Source: Demequina globuliformis (lineage in GTDB: Bacteria; Actinomycetota; Actinomycetes; Actinomycetales; Demequinaceae). Taken from it: a stretch of 64,000 nucleotides of DNA. The first letter of the stretch is position 1. Every line of letters starts with the position of its first letter. Of the stretch, positions 42,936 through 52,430 are shown piece after piece. The notes beneath the pieces were generated by a model that worked only from the letters and a program-made list of their open reading frames with translations, did no database searches and had not been told where the DNA came from. Both the position numbers and the translations under genes were made by a program. Where the stretch lies: assembly GCF_000975155.1 (NCBI RefSeq), contig NZ_BBRG01000001.1, positions 1,533,647 to 1,597,646 on the forward strand. The letters are read 5' to 3'.

Positions 42936-44132
42936 CTACAGGCCCTGCTCAAACTCCGCCATGAAGGCGTTGAGTTGACCGGACTCCACCAGGAAGCCGT
43001 CGTGGCCCACGGGTGAATGCACCACCTTCACGCCAAGCGACCCTGACAGCGCAGCGTCCAGCCGCTGCGAGTTCTTCAGTGGGTAGAGGCGATCGGAATC
43101 CACGGCCACCACCAATGCTGGGCTGGTGAACCGGGCGAGCGCAGTTTCGACGCCGCCGCGGTCACGTCCGACGTCGTGCGACTGGATCGCCTGTGCCAAA
43201 CGCACGTAGGTGTTGGCGTCGAAACGGCGCGCGAGCTTACGGGCGTGGTGCTGAAGGTAACTCTGAATGGCGAACAGGCCGCCCTTGCCGAGCGGATCGC
43301 CGCCTTCTTGATACGTGCGCCCAAAGCGTTCCTGGAGTTCGCTCTCCGAGCGGTACGTGGTGTGCGCGATCATGCGTGCCACACCCATGCCCACATGGGG
43401 CCCGTCGCCGTCGGCCGCTGCATAGTAGTCGCCACCGCGGAACTTGGGGTCGGCGGTGATGGCGGCCAACTGTGCGGTCGACCATGCGATCTGATCGGCG
43501 CTGGTGGCGGCTGTCGAGCCCACTGGCGCGATGGCACCTACCCGCTCAGGTGCCATGACGGTCCACTCGATGGCGCGCATGCCGCCCATCGATGGCCCCG
43601 CGATGAGGCGCCAGCGGTCAATGCCAAGATGGTCAGCAAGTCGAATTTCCGCGTTCACCATGTCGCGCATGGTCACGTACGGAAAGCGGGAGCCCCACGG
43701 CTCGCCGTCGTCGGGATGGGCGGAGGACGGGCCCGTGGTGCCTTGGCAGCCGCCCACCACGTTGGCGGACACGACGAAGTGACGCTCGGGGTCGATCGGC
43801 TTGCCTGGGCCGACCATCGCGTTCCACCACCCGCCGGTGTGGTGGCCGGGTTCAGCAGGACCAAAGACGTGGCTGTCACCGGTCAACGCGTGTGCAATGT
43901 AGACCGCGTTGTCTTTGGCTGCGTTCAGCTCGCCCCAGGTCTCGTAGGCCATCCGCGCCTGTGGCAGGACGCCGATCGGGTCCGCCTCGAGCGGGAGGTC
44001 GCCTAGGTCGAAGAACTGGCGGCGCCCGGGGTGGTCACCCTCGCGCCAGGCCGCGGTCGCGGGAATGGGCGTGCCAGGGCCGGGACCCTGTTCAGCGGCC
44101 CATGCGTCTGATTCGATGCCGTCGTCATCCAT
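42936..44132 (-). CDS. metX: Homoserine O-acetyltransferase
   Basis: Alpha/beta-hydrolase of 398 residues that acetylates L-homoserine with acetyl-CoA in methionine synthesis. Family motifs are ALTGDSHVFGPAEPGHHTGG, GWWNAMVGPGKPID, NVVGGCQGTTGPSS, LIAGPSMGGMRAIEW with the nucleophile Ser at about 180, and the C-terminal VVHSPVGHDGFLVE carrying the catalytic His. The Asp is in VVAVDSDRLYPL. A TAGTGT box lies 10 bases before ATG 44132, again suggesting a very short or absent leader. It is convergent with the CAP lipoprotein and divergent from the NlpC/P60 gene. The usual partner metY is not adjacent. Confidence 0.95.
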   Translation of the reverse strand: MDDDGIESDAWAAEQGPGPGTPIPATAAWREGDHPGRRQFFDLGDLPLEADPIGVLPQARMAYETWGELNAAKDNAVYIAHALTGDSHVFGPAEPGHHTGGWWNAMVGPGKPIDPERHFVVSANVVGGCQGTTGPSSAHPDDGEPWGSRFPYVTMRDMVNAEIRLADHLGIDRWRLIAGPSMGGMRAIEWTVMAPERVGAIAPVGSTAATSADQIAWSTAQLAAITADPKFRGGDYYAAADGDGPHVGMGVARMIAHTTYRSESELQERFGRTYQEGGDPLGKGGLFAIQSYLQHHARKLARRFDANTYVRLAQAIQSHDVGRDRGGVETALARFTSPALVVAVDSDRLYPLKNSQRLDAALSGSLGVKVVHSPVGHDGFLVESGQLNAFMAEFEQGL

Positions 44133-44235
44133 ACCGGAAACCACACTAGGGCACGTTCGCGCGCCCGACGCGCCGGAATGGGCTTGTCGAACCCGTCACA
44201 GGGGGTAGCGCTATCCGGTGACTCATGTTTATGCT

Positions 44236-44268
44236 TTGACAGATGAGTCGCATGTGACACATGTGACA
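44236..44268 (+). promoter_or_regulatory. Candidate promoter with 9-bp tandem repeat before the NlpC/P60 gene
   Basis: A perfect -35 TTGACA (44236-44241) is followed by two exact CATGTGACA units (44251-44259, 44260-44268). The expected -10 position falls in the second unit without a good TAnnnT, so a regulator may assist. It is in the metX-NlpC/P60 intergenic region. Confidence 0.4.
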
Positions 44269-44311
44269 AGTGCAGTCTGGGGTGGCGACGCCCGCTACGA
44301 GAGTGAGTCTG

Positions 44312-45814
44312 ATGGCTTCTGAACGTCTAGCGCGCAGCATGGCCGCGCGCATTGCCGCACCCGTTCTCGCCACAGCGCTTGCAGTCGGCACGCTCACCGC
44401 CTTCCCCACCCAGTCTGCGATCGCCGCGGAGTACCCCGGCGAAAACGAGATTGCCGCCGCGCGTGCCGCTGCCGACGACGCCGCGACCTCCGTCGCTCAA
44501 CTTGACGCCGCAGTCGCGAGCCTCGAGGACGCCCTGTCAGAGGCCGAGGTAGCCGCGCTGATCGCGCAGGAGGACTACTTGGTCGCGCAAGAAGACGCTG
44601 CGACCGCCCAGGAAGAGTTGACTGCCGCTGAAAAGGCCGCAGATGAGGCCGATGCCGCTCTCGCTTTGGCGCGACGCGGCCTCGCCGGCGCAGCGATGGC
44701 GTCGTACCGCAACGCGGGGTCCATGACCGAGCTCGAAGCCATCACGCAGGCAAACGGATTCTCCGACGTGGTGTCACGCCATGAGGCGATTGATCGCGCA
44801 AGCGCCGAGGCGGACGTCACTGTCCAGGAAGTTCGTGCAGCGGAACTTGTCGCTCAGACCATGCGCGAGCGTGCTGAAGCCGCCGCGGCCAAGGCAGAGG
44901 CTGCCGAGCAGCTCGCCCTGGACAAGTCGGAGGATGCCGAAGCCACGCGCTCTGCCGCCGACCAAGCCGTTCAGGACGCCGCCAGCGCGAGGTCCGCCGC
45001 CATCACTCGGTTGGCGCAGATGCGCGGAGTCACGGAGCAGCTGGAGCAGGAACGCCAGGACGGCCTCGCAGCTGAGCGCGCGCGCCAAGCACAGGAGGCC
45101 TTCGAGGCCGAGCAGGAGCGGCTGGCGCAGGAGGCGGCGACTGGCGCGGAAGAGACCTCAAACGAGGTGGGCTCCACGTCGACCCCCAAGCCGACCTCGA
45201 GCTCCAAGCCCGACTCGACGTCGACCCCCAAGCCAACCACGACATCGTCTCCCAAGCCTACGAAGACCTCGGAGCCGGAGCCCACGCAGACGCAGACCTC
45301 GCAGCCTGAGCCCACCGAGACTCGGACGCCTGAGCCGGAGCCCACGCAGACGCAGACCTCGCAGCCTGAGCCCAAGCCGACCAAGACCAGCACGCCGGAG
45401 CCCACGAAGGACCCCGAGCCCGGCGGCTCGTGGAGTTCATCTGCTTCGCAGGGTGCATCGGCCGCAGCGTGGGCACAGACCAAGATTGGTGCGATGTACC
45501 AGCTGGGCGGTGTGGGCCCGCGGTACGACTGCTCCGGACTCACGATGATGGCGTGGTCGCAGGCGGGCGAGTACATTAGCCGCACCTCGCGCTCGCAGTA
45601 CCAGGCCGTGACGCATGTGCCGTACTCGCAGATTCGACCGGGCGACCTCGTGTTCTGGGGCTCGGGCAAGAACGCCTCAGCGATCTATCACGTGGCGATC
45701 TACATTGGCTCCGGCCGTGTCATGGAAGCGACGGTGCCGGGAAAGACGGCGCGCACGCGATCGATGTACAACTGGGCCGTGGGCGACATGATGCCCTACG
45801 TCGGCCGCCCGTAG
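44312..45814 (+). CDS. NlpC/P60 (C40) peptidoglycan hydrolase with coiled coil
   Basis: Secreted wall hydrolase of 500 residues. It has a signal peptide (about 1-37), a long Ala/Glu-rich coiled coil (about 40-280), a Thr/Pro/Glu/Lys linker with repeated EPTQTQTSQPEP units (about 285-370) and a C-terminal NlpC/P60 domain. The catalytic Cys is in YDCSGLT (about 407) and the His in YHVAIYIGS (about 460). It resembles RipA-type D,L-endopeptidases that split daughter cells, whose coiled coil controls activity. ATG 44312 was chosen; GTG 44303 is an alternative. It is divergent from metX and ends in a strong hairpin shared with ppa. Confidence 0.92.
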   Translation: MASERLARSMAARIAAPVLATALAVGTLTAFPTQSAIAAEYPGENEIAAARAAADDAATSVAQLDAAVASLEDALSEAEVAALIAQEDYLVAQEDAATAQEELTAAEKAADEADAALALARRGLAGAAMASYRNAGSMTELEAITQANGFSDVVSRHEAIDRASAEADVTVQEVRAAELVAQTMRERAEAAAAKAEAAEQLALDKSEDAEATRSAADQAVQDAASARSAAITRLAQMRGVTEQLEQERQDGLAAERARQAQEAFEAEQERLAQEAATGAEETSNEVGSTSTPKPTSSSKPDSTSTPKPTTTSSPKPTKTSEPEPTQTQTSQPEPTETRTPEPEPTQTQTSQPEPKPTKTSTPEPTKDPEPGGSWSSSASQGASAAAWAQTKIGAMYQLGGVGPRYDCSGLTMMAWSQAGEYISRTSRSQYQAVTHVPYSQIRPGDLVFWGSGKNASAIYHVAIYIGSGRVMEATVPGKTARTRSMYNWAVGDMMPYVGRP

Positions 45815-45862
45815 GCCTCCAACGACCGCCCACCACCCAGCGGTGCGCCCGCCCCACGCCAC

Positions 45863-45912
45863 ATGGCACCATTTCGCTGTTTTAGCTATGCATAACAGCG
45901 AAATGGTGCCAT
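45863..45912. terminator. Perfect 19-bp hairpin between NlpC/P60 and ppa genes
   Basis: Arms at 45863-45881 and 45894-45912 are perfect inverted copies with a 12-base loop and are unusually AT-rich for this genome. The hairpin is 49 bp after the NlpC/P60 stop and 29 bp after the ppa stop on the other strand, so it can terminate both. It could also be a small mobile palindromic repeat. Confidence 0.75.
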
Positions 45913-45940
45913 CTGGCGTTGAGGGAAGGGGCGCTCGCCC

Positions 45941-46462
45941 CTAGTGCTGCGGCGGGTACAGCGGGTTCATGTGAGCGAACGGCGTGCCCTTGGCGCGCTC
46001 GAACGACTCCTGAATCTCCTGCTCGGCCTCCTCGCGGGAGACCCAGTGCGCACCTTCAACGGACTTGCCCGGCTCAAGGTCCTTGTAGACCTCGAAGAAG
46101 TGCTGCACCTCAAGGCGGTGGAAGTCGGAGACGTCGTCAAGCTCGCGGCGCCAGGTCTGGCGCTGGTCGCCCACAGGCACGCACAGCACCTTGTCGTCGC
46201 CGCCGGCCTCATCGCGCATGCGGAACATTCCTAGTGCGCGGCAACGGATCTGGCAGCCGGGGAACGTGGGCTCTTCGAGGAGGACCAACGCGTCCAACGG
46301 GTCGCCGTCCTCGCCGAGGGTGCCGTCAATAAAGCCGTAGTCGTCGGGGTAACGAGTCGACGTGAAGAGCATGCGGTCGAGCATGATGCGCCCCGTGTGG
46401 TGGTCCACCTCGTACTTGTTCCGCGAGCCCTTGGGGATCTCGATGGTGACGTCGAATTCCAT
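45941..46462 (-). CDS. ppa: Inorganic pyrophosphatase
   Basis: Family I soluble pyrophosphatase of 173 residues, hydrolysing PPi to phosphate with Mg2+. Motifs are [34 protein letters not shown] (DGDPLDAL metal-binding aspartates) and [13 protein letters not shown] 46462 has AGGAA 5 bases upstream; an in-frame extension to 46525 would run into the divergent dacB start. It is divergent from dacB, as in other actinobacteria. Confidence 0.96.
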   Translation of the reverse strand: MEFDVTIEIPKGSRNKYEVDHHTGRIMLDRMLFTSTRYPDDYGFIDGTLGEDGDPLDALVLLEEPTFPGCQIRCRALGMFRMRDEAGGDDKVLCVPVGDQRQTWRRELDDVSDFHRLEVQHFFEVYKDLEPGKSVEGAHWVSREEAEQEIQESFERAKGTPFAHMNPLYPPQH

Positions 46463-46509
46463 AGCATTCCTAGCGTCGTTGATCAGTGTGCTGGGTACTA
46501 GTGTGGCCC

Positions 46510-47949
46510 ATGTCGAAGGGTTCACGTGTGCGCGGAAGAGTAACAGCCGGGATTATGGTGCCGGCGGTGATCATTGCCGGAGTCGGCGGATACGCCGTCG
46601 CTGACGCATACGACCTGGTCCCCGGGTGGATCACCAATCAGCCTCTTCCCGTGGAGCCAGCGCCGTTCCTCACGGCCTCCGCCGTCGAGGTGCAGGCCCC
46701 CCGAGCATCGGCTGTGACGGAGGTCACCGAGACCGCACCGTTGCCCTCCCGGCAGGCCGTCCAAGCGCTTGCTCAAGAGTTGCGCGATGACGACCGCACC
46801 GGCGACTCCACGAACGTGTCTGTCGTGGACCTGCTCACGGGCGAGGTGATCGCTGACCTGGGCGCGGATGACCCCCAGGTGCCCGCGTCCACGACCAAGT
46901 TGCTGACCTCGGTTGCGGCCGTGTCGGCGCTCGGGCCCGACTACGCGATGAGCACCTCGGTCCGGTGGGATGAGGCGTCGCGCACGCTGACGCTGGTCGC
47001 CGGGGGAGACATGATGCTGGCGGCCGATGCCGGCCACGGCGGCGCTGAGGACTCGCCTAACGGTTGGGCCGGGATGGGGGACCTGGCCGATGTCGCAGTG
47101 GCGCAGGTAGGCGTGGACGCCTTGGCCTCGGGTCCCGTCCGCGTCACTGTCGACGACTCCGCTTTCGAGGGGCCGGCGGTCAATCCAGAATGGCCGCAGT
47201 ACGCGTTGGATGTGGGCTATGTCGCGGCGGCCTCGGGGCTTGCCGTCGACGTCGCGCGGATGACGGACGAGCACTACGCGCCGCGCTTCGAAGACCCTTC
47301 CCTGGCTGCAGGGGACGTGTTCGTGGACCGCCTCGCCGAGCGCGGCGTGGAGGCGGGGGACGTCACCCGGGCCCGTGCGGAGGGCACCGCCGAAGAAGTG
47401 GCCGTGGTGCACGGCGCGCCGCTGTCTGCGGTGTCGACGTTGCTGCTGCAGGAGTCCGACAACACGATCGCGGAGATCGTGTCCCTCGTTCACGCCCGTG
47501 AGGTGGGCGAAGACACGACCGCCGAGGGCGCCGCGAAGGCCACGATCGGCGAGTTGGCCGCGATGGGGGTCGACACGTCCGGGCTTGAGCTCTTTGACGG
47601 CGCGGGATTCTCCGAGAACAACAGGATCTCGCCCCACCACCTCACGAGCGCGACCCGCGCCGCCGTGGCGAGCGACAACGTGGCTGACCTGCTCGATTGG
47701 CTGCCCATTGCTGCCATGGAAGGCACGCTCGACGGCCGCTACTTGGACAGCGACGCTGCGGGCCAAATGCGCGCGAAGACTGGTTCGCTCACTGGCGTCA
47801 CGACCCTGGCTGGCGCGGTGCAGACTGCGGACGGGCGTTGGCTCGCGTTCGCGACCCTCGCCGACGGCATGCCCTACGGGCAGGAACGCCCCAAGGCTGC
47901 TTTGGACGAGTTCGTCACTGCTTTGGCACAATGTGGCTGTGAAGGTTGA
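46510..47949 (+). CDS. dacB: D-alanyl-D-alanine carboxypeptidase/endopeptidase (PBP4 type)
   Basis: Class C low-molecular-weight penicillin-binding protein (479 residues) with an N-terminal membrane or signal helix (about 15-35). Active-site motifs are STTK (Ser about 127), SDN (about 316) and KTG (about 423, AKTGSLTGV). It trims or cleaves peptidoglycan peptides outside the membrane. ATG 46510 is 5 bases after TAGTGT, so the mRNA is probably almost leaderless. It begins the conserved dacB-tilS-hpt-ftsH order; tilS follows after 27 bp. The C-terminus ends CGCEG. Confidence 0.93.
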   Translation: MSKGSRVRGRVTAGIMVPAVIIAGVGGYAVADAYDLVPGWITNQPLPVEPAPFLTASAVEVQAPRASAVTEVTETAPLPSRQAVQALAQELRDDDRTGDSTNVSVVDLLTGEVIADLGADDPQVPASTTKLLTSVAAVSALGPDYAMSTSVRWDEASRTLTLVAGGDMMLAADAGHGGAEDSPNGWAGMGDLADVAVAQVGVDALASGPVRVTVDDSAFEGPAVNPEWPQYALDVGYVAAASGLAVDVARMTDEHYAPRFEDPSLAAGDVFVDRLAERGVEAGDVTRARAEGTAEEVAVVHGAPLSAVSTLLLQESDNTIAEIVSLVHAREVGEDTTAEGAAKATIGELAAMGVDTSGLELFDGAGFSENNRISPHHLTSATRAAVASDNVADLLDWLPIAAMEGTLDGRYLDSDAAGQMRAKTGSLTGVTTLAGAVQTADGRWLAFATLADGMPYGQERPKAALDEFVTALAQCGCEG

Positions 47950-47976
47950 GGCGGCGCCCGCGGCGCGGGGCGAAGC

Positions 47977-48978
47977 ATGACGGGGCCGCACCCCTCCGTC
48001 GCCGCCGTACGTAATGCCGTGCGTGAAGCGCTGGACATCTGCGACATCGGCACCCGCATCTGGGTGGCCTGTTCCGGTGGCCCCGACTCGCTCGCGCTCG
48101 CGGCGGCGGCCGGCTACGCGGGACGCAAGGACGGGTACCTCACGGGCGCGATCATCGTGGACCACGGCCTCCAGCCAGACTCCGCGCTCGTGGCTGAACG
48201 TGCCGCCGCGCAGGTGCGCCGCGCCGGCGTGCACACCGTGTTCGTGGAGCGGGTCACGGTGGGCCGTGAAGGGGGCCTCGAATCAGCCGCCCGCAACGCC
48301 CGCTATCAAGCGCTCAACGAGCGGATCGATGCCGAGGGCGGGCTCAATCCCCAACTCTTGACCGGCCACACCATGGACGACCAAGCCGAGACGGTGCTCC
48401 TGGCGCTGGCCCGCGGCTCAGGCGCGCGTGCGTTGTCGGGCATCCCCGCCCGCCGAGGCCGCATTGTGCGACCGTTCTTGTCGCTGCGGCGCAAGGACAC
48501 GTTGGCGGCCTGCCAGGCCCTTGGTCTCGATCCGTGGCATGACCCCACCAACACCGTGTCCGACGGTCCGCGTCGCTCCGCGCTGCGCACGCAGGTGATG
48601 CCTGCTCTCGTTGAGGTGCTCGGCCCGGGCGTGGTCTCGGGGTTGGCGCGGTCCGCGGCACTTCTGCAGGCCGATGCCGACGAGCTCGACCGCCAAACTC
48701 GCTCCGCCATGGGCACCGCGCCCGGTGGCGGTGAGCAGTGGACGTGCGACTCCCTCGCGGCGCTACCTGACGCGATCCGCTCCAGGATGATCAAGATGAT
48801 GGCGGAGAGCCGTGGGGTGGGGCCCCTCACCGCCGCGCACGTGGGCGCGATCGATCAGCTCGTGATTGGCTACCGCGGCCAAGGGGCAGTCTCGCTGCCG
48901 GGAGGCTACGAGGCCCGCCGTGAATATGGCAGGCTTGTGATCTCGCACCCGACGCAACGTTCTCACGGCCGCCCATAA
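47977..48978 (+). CDS. tilS: tRNA(Ile)-lysidine synthase
   Basis: ATP-dependent enzyme (333 residues) that converts C34 of the AUA-reading tRNA(Ile) to lysidine. The PP-loop SGGPDS is at about 33-38, followed by TGAIIVDHGLQPDS, LLTGHTMDDQAETVLL and RPFLSLRRKDTLAACQALGL, all family signatures. It is shorter than the E. coli protein, lacking most of the C-terminal extension, as is usual in actinobacteria. It lies between dacB and hpt on the same strand. Confidence 0.95.
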   Translation: MTGPHPSVAAVRNAVREALDICDIGTRIWVACSGGPDSLALAAAAGYAGRKDGYLTGAIIVDHGLQPDSALVAERAAAQVRRAGVHTVFVERVTVGREGGLESAARNARYQALNERIDAEGGLNPQLLTGHTMDDQAETVLLALARGSGARALSGIPARRGRIVRPFLSLRRKDTLAACQALGLDPWHDPTNTVSDGPRRSALRTQVMPALVEVLGPGVVSGLARSAALLQADADELDRQTRSAMGTAPGGGEQWTCDSLAALPDAIRSRMIKMMAESRGVGPLTAAHVGAIDQLVIGYRGQGAVSLPGGYEARREYGRLVISHPTQRSHGRP

Positions 48979-49013
48979 CGGCATCGGCCCCCGTCACACC
49001 TGGAGGAAGCCCA

Positions 49014-49568
49014 GTGGATGCCCAGTTCGATATGGATGACTTCACCAAGGTGATCGTTAGCGAGAACGACATCTCGCGCAAGCTTGACGACATCGCGGAG
49101 CAGATCCGTACCGACTACGCGGGCAAGGACGTCCTGCTCGTTGGCGTGCTCAAAGGTGCAGTGATGGTGATGGCTGACCTCGCGCGGCGCCTCCCGCCGT
49201 CGTTCCAGATGGACTGGATGGCGGTGTCCTCCTACGGTTCCGGCACCAAGTCCTCCGGCGTAGTGCGGATCCTTAAGGACCTCGACACTGACCTCACAGG
49301 GCGTGATGTGCTGATCGTCGAGGACATCATCGACTCCGGCATCACGCTGCACTGGCTGTTGAACAACCTGCGTTCGCGCGGCGCCAACTCGGTTGAGGTG
49401 GCGGCGTTGCTGCGTAAGCCGGAGGCCGTGCAGGTGGACATCGATGTTCAGTACGTGGGCTTCGACATTCCCTCCGACTTCGTGGTCGGCTACGGCCTCG
49501 ACTATGCGGAGAAGTACCGGACGTTGCCGTTCGTCGCGATCCTCAAGCCCGAGGTCTACGGCGGCTAG
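49014..49568 (+). CDS. hpt: Hypoxanthine phosphoribosyltransferase
   Basis: Purine-salvage enzyme of 184 residues forming IMP/GMP from hypoxanthine/guanine and PRPP. The PRPP-binding element is VLIVEDIIDSGITLHWL; other signatures are LLVGVLKGAVMVMADLARRL and YVGFDIPSDFVVGYGLDYAE. The GTG start at 49014 has GGAGGAAG about 6 bases upstream. It is 35 bp after tilS and followed by ftsH, as is common in many bacteria. Confidence 0.95.
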   Translation: MDAQFDMDDFTKVIVSENDISRKLDDIAEQIRTDYAGKDVLLVGVLKGAVMVMADLARRLPPSFQMDWMAVSSYGSGTKSSGVVRILKDLDTDLTGRDVLIVEDIIDSGITLHWLLNNLRSRGANSVEVAALLRKPEAVQVDIDVQYVGFDIPSDFVVGYGLDYAEKYRTLPFVAILKPEVYGG

Positions 49569-49682
49569 CCCAATGGCGTGAATCGCAGCCGGGCCCGCAC
49601 TAGCGCGGCAACTGGCCTGGTGATGCGCCCTCGTACGCGAACGCCCTCAGCGAAACGTCTCCAGGCCCGCGCCACACTCGCG

Positions 49683-49688
49683 TAGGCT
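49683..49688 (+). promoter_or_regulatory. -10-like box before ftsH
   Basis: TAGGCT lies 10 bases before ATG 49699. The leader would be only a few bases long. The 130-bp hpt-ftsH gap has no other clear signal. Confidence 0.35.
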
Positions 49689-49698
49689 TCTCACCACC

Positions 49699-51795
49699 AT
49701 GAAGAATGCCTTCAGTCTGCGCCGAATCATCCCTCTGGTCCTGCTTGCGGTCCTTTTGGGATGGCTGATCTCTGGCCTCTTCGCCCCGAGCGTGGAGCGC
49801 ATCGACACCTCGCAGGGCCTCGCGGTCCTCGACACGGGCCTGGTTGACCAGGCGAAGATCGTCGACGGCGATCAACGTGTGGAACTGGTCCTCAGCGAGA
49901 GCTGGGTCGACGAGTTGCCAGAGGACGCCCCCAAGGAGTGGGCCGATTACCCGGCGCGCGTGGAGTTCTTCTATGTGGGGCCACAGGGAGAAGCGGTCGT
50001 CGATGCGATCACCGCCGCTGACCCGCCCCAGGGCTACAACTCCGAGGTTCCGCAGACCTCCATTTGGAGCACCCTTCTCTTCACCTTCTTGCCCATCCTG
50101 TTGCTCGTGGGACTGTTCTGGTTCCTGATGTCGTCCATGCAGGGCGGCGGCGGCAAGATCATGCAGTTTGGCAAGTCCAAGGCATCGATGGTGACGCCGG
50201 ACACCCCGACGGTGAAGTTCGACGATGTCGCAGGCGTGGAGGAAGCCGTCGACGAGCTGCGAGAGATTCAGGAGTTCCTCGAGAACCCCGAGAAGTTCCA
50301 GTCAGTCGGCGCGAAGATCCCCAAGGGCGTGTTGCTGTACGGCCCTCCCGGCACAGGTAAGACCCTGCTTGCCCGCGCGGTCGCAGGCGAGGCAGGCGTG
50401 CCGTTCTTCCACATCTCCGGTTCCGACTTCGTGGAAATGTTTGTCGGTGTGGGCGCCAGCCGTGTCCGCGACCTCTTTGAACAGGCCAAGAAGAACGCGC
50501 CCGCGATCATCTTCGTGGACGAGATCGACGCCGTGGGTCGTCACCGCGGCGCCGGTATGGGCGGCGGACACGACGAGCGCGAGCAGACGCTGAACCAGAT
50601 GCTGGTGGAGATGGACGGCTTTGGCGGCACCACCAACGTCATCATCATCGCGGCCACGAACCGCCCTGACATCCTCGACCCCGCGCTGCTGCGTCCGGGA
50701 CGCTTCGACCGCCAGGTGGGCGTGGACGGCCCCGACCTCAAGGGCCGCCGCAAGGTGCTCGAGGTTCACGCCAAGGGCAAGCCGATGGCGCCAGACGTCG
50801 ACCTCGACATGATCGCGCGCCGTACGCCCGGCTTCACTGGTGCCGACCTCGCGAACGTCCTCAACGAGGCGGCATTGCTGACGGCACGTCGCGATGCTCA
50901 ACTGATCGGGCCCCACGAGCTTGATGAGGCGATTGACCGCGTCATCGCTGGCCCACAAAAGCGCACGCGGGTCATGAACGATCACGACAAGGTGGTCACC
51001 GCCTACCACGAGGGTGGCCACGCGCTCGTGGCAGCCGCGATGAACTTCACCGACCCGGTCACCAAGGTGACGATCCTGCCGCGCGGACGTGCACTCGGGT
51101 ACACGATGGTGATGCCACAGGAGGACCGCTACTCCAAGACGCGCAACCAGTTGCTCGACAACCTCGCCTACGCGATGGGCGGGCGTATCGCTGAGGAGCT
51201 GGTGTTCGGAGACCCCTCCACCGGCGCAAGCAACGACATCCAGCAGGCGACGGAGACCGCGCGCCAGATGGTCACCGAGTACGGCATGTCGACGGACGTG
51301 GGTTCCGTGCGCCTTGCCTCGGGCTCGGGCGAGGTGTTTATGGGCCGCGACATGGGCCATAGCCGCGATTACTCGGACGTGACCGCTGCCGTCATCGACG
51401 CCGAGGTCCGTACCCTGATGGACAACGCCATGCAAGAGGCGACCAAGGCACTGCAAAACAACCGGGCGTTGCTCGACACCCTGGCGCAGGAGCTCCTCGA
51501 CAAGGAGACGCTCAATGAGACGGAGTTGGCGGAGATCTTCGCCAACGTGAAGAAGGCGCCCAAGCGCAAGCACTGGGTCTCCGGCGAGTGGGCCCCCAAG
51601 TCCGCTCCTCGCAAGAAGCCGGTCGCTGCACCGGTGCCGCCCAAGGAAGAGCCCAAGGACACGATCGGGACCGAGGACGTGCCGGTTGACGTCGCGCCGG
51701 ATGCCGTCGTGGCGCCGGATGGCCCCGGATCGCGTGCCGCAGGTCGGGACGGACATGAGGCCCCTGACGCTGACGGCGAGGGTGCCTCGAAGTGA
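49699..51795 (+). CDS. ftsH: ATP-dependent zinc metalloprotease FtsH
   Basis: Membrane protease of 698 residues that unfolds and degrades membrane and regulatory proteins. It has a first membrane helix (about 9-27), an extracytoplasmic domain, a second helix (about 112-132), an AAA+ ATPase with Walker A GPPGTGKT (about 215-222) and Walker B FVDEID (about 272), and the zinc site HEGGH (about 437-441). The C-terminal 75 residues are a Pro/Ala/Asp-rich tail, as in other actinobacteria. Its stop overlaps the folE GTG by 4 bp, so the folate genes are translationally coupled to ftsH. Confidence 0.97.
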   Translation: MKNAFSLRRIIPLVLLAVLLGWLISGLFAPSVERIDTSQGLAVLDTGLVDQAKIVDGDQRVELVLSESWVDELPEDAPKEWADYPARVEFFYVGPQGEAVVDAITAADPPQGYNSEVPQTSIWSTLLFTFLPILLLVGLFWFLMSSMQGGGGKIMQFGKSKASMVTPDTPTVKFDDVAGVEEAVDELREIQEFLENPEKFQSVGAKIPKGVLLYGPPGTGKTLLARAVAGEAGVPFFHISGSDFVEMFVGVGASRVRDLFEQAKKNAPAIIFVDEIDAVGRHRGAGMGGGHDEREQTLNQMLVEMDGFGGTTNVIIIAATNRPDILDPALLRPGRFDRQVGVDGPDLKGRRKVLEVHAKGKPMAPDVDLDMIARRTPGFTGADLANVLNEAALLTARRDAQLIGPHELDEAIDRVIAGPQKRTRVMNDHDKVVTAYHEGGHALVAAAMNFTDPVTKVTILPRGRALGYTMVMPQEDRYSKTRNQLLDNLAYAMGGRIAEELVFGDPSTGASNDIQQATETARQMVTEYGMSTDVGSVRLASGSGEVFMGRDMGHSRDYSDVTAAVIDAEVRTLMDNAMQEATKALQNNRALLDTLAQELLDKETLNETELAEIFANVKKAPKRKHWVSGEWAPKSAPRKKPVAAPVPPKEEPKDTIGTEDVPVDVAPDAVVAPDGPGSRAAGRDGHEAPDADGEGASK

Positions 51796-52424
51796 CGGGC
51801 GGAACTTTCGACAGCGGTCACGAGCCGGTGGACGCGGAGCCCGTCGTCTCTTCCGCGCACGGGGTGAACCACGACCGTGCCCGCAACGCGGTCCGTGAAT
51901 TGTTGCTCGCGATCGGGGAGGACCCCGATCGTGACGGTTTGAAGGACACCCCTGCGCGAGTGGCGCGCGCCTATGAGGAGTTCTTTGGTGGCCTCCAGTT
52001 GGACGCCGCTGACATCTTGAGCACGGTCTTCGAGTTGGGGCACGAGGAAATGATCCTCGTCAAGGACATCGAGGTGTACTCGATGTGCGAGCACCACCTG
52101 GTGCCCTTCCACGGGGTAGCGCACGTGGCGTACATCCCGGGCGAGGACGGCCGCATTACTGGATTGAGCAAGTTGGCTCGCTTGGTAGACATGTACGCCC
52201 GCCGGCCGCAGGTCCAGGAACGCCTGACGACCCAGGTCGCGGACGCGCTCGTGAAGCACATCGGCGCGCGCGGCGTGATCGTCGTGGTTGAGGCAGAGCA
52301 CCTATGCATGTCGATGCGCGGGGTCCGCAAGCCTGGCTCGCGTACCGTGACGTCCGCTGTGCGGGGGATCATGCGCGACGCTGCGACCCGTGCGGAGGCG
52401 ATGAGCCTCATCGTCGGAAAGTAG
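51792..52424 (+). CDS. folE: GTP cyclohydrolase I
   Basis: First enzyme of folate synthesis (210 residues), turning GTP into dihydroneopterin triphosphate. Zinc ligands appear in [11 protein letters not shown] and [10 protein letters not shown]; also [20 protein letters not shown] and [20 protein letters not shown]. The N-terminal 25 residues are an acidic extension. The GTG start overlaps the ftsH stop (GTGA), and folP follows after 6 bp. Confidence 0.96.
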   Translation: MTGGTFDSGHEPVDAEPVVSSAHGVNHDRARNAVRELLLAIGEDPDRDGLKDTPARVARAYEEFFGGLQLDAADILSTVFELGHEEMILVKDIEVYSMCEHHLVPFHGVAHVAYIPGEDGRITGLSKLARLVDMYARRPQVQERLTTQVADALVKHIGARGVIVVVEAEHLCMSMRGVRKPGSRTVTSAVRGIMRDAATRAEAMSLIVGK

Positions 52425-52430
52425 GCCATC

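Noticed and set aside
44166..44269. Possible c-di-AMP (ydaO) riboswitch before the wall hydrolase
   Set aside because: The 104-165 bp leader is too short and I could not find the conserved stems of that riboswitch.
45172..45420. Tandem short repeats that resemble an array
   Set aside because: They encode the Thr/Pro/Glu linker of the NlpC/P60 protein in frame; there are no spacers, so this is not a CRISPR array.
46522..48234. Minus-strand open frame under dacB and tilS
   Set aside because: Antisense to two genes with intact active sites; no coding signals of its own.
50302..51756. Minus-strand open frame under ftsH
   Set aside because: Composition is typical of an antisense frame and ftsH on the plus strand has all family motifs.
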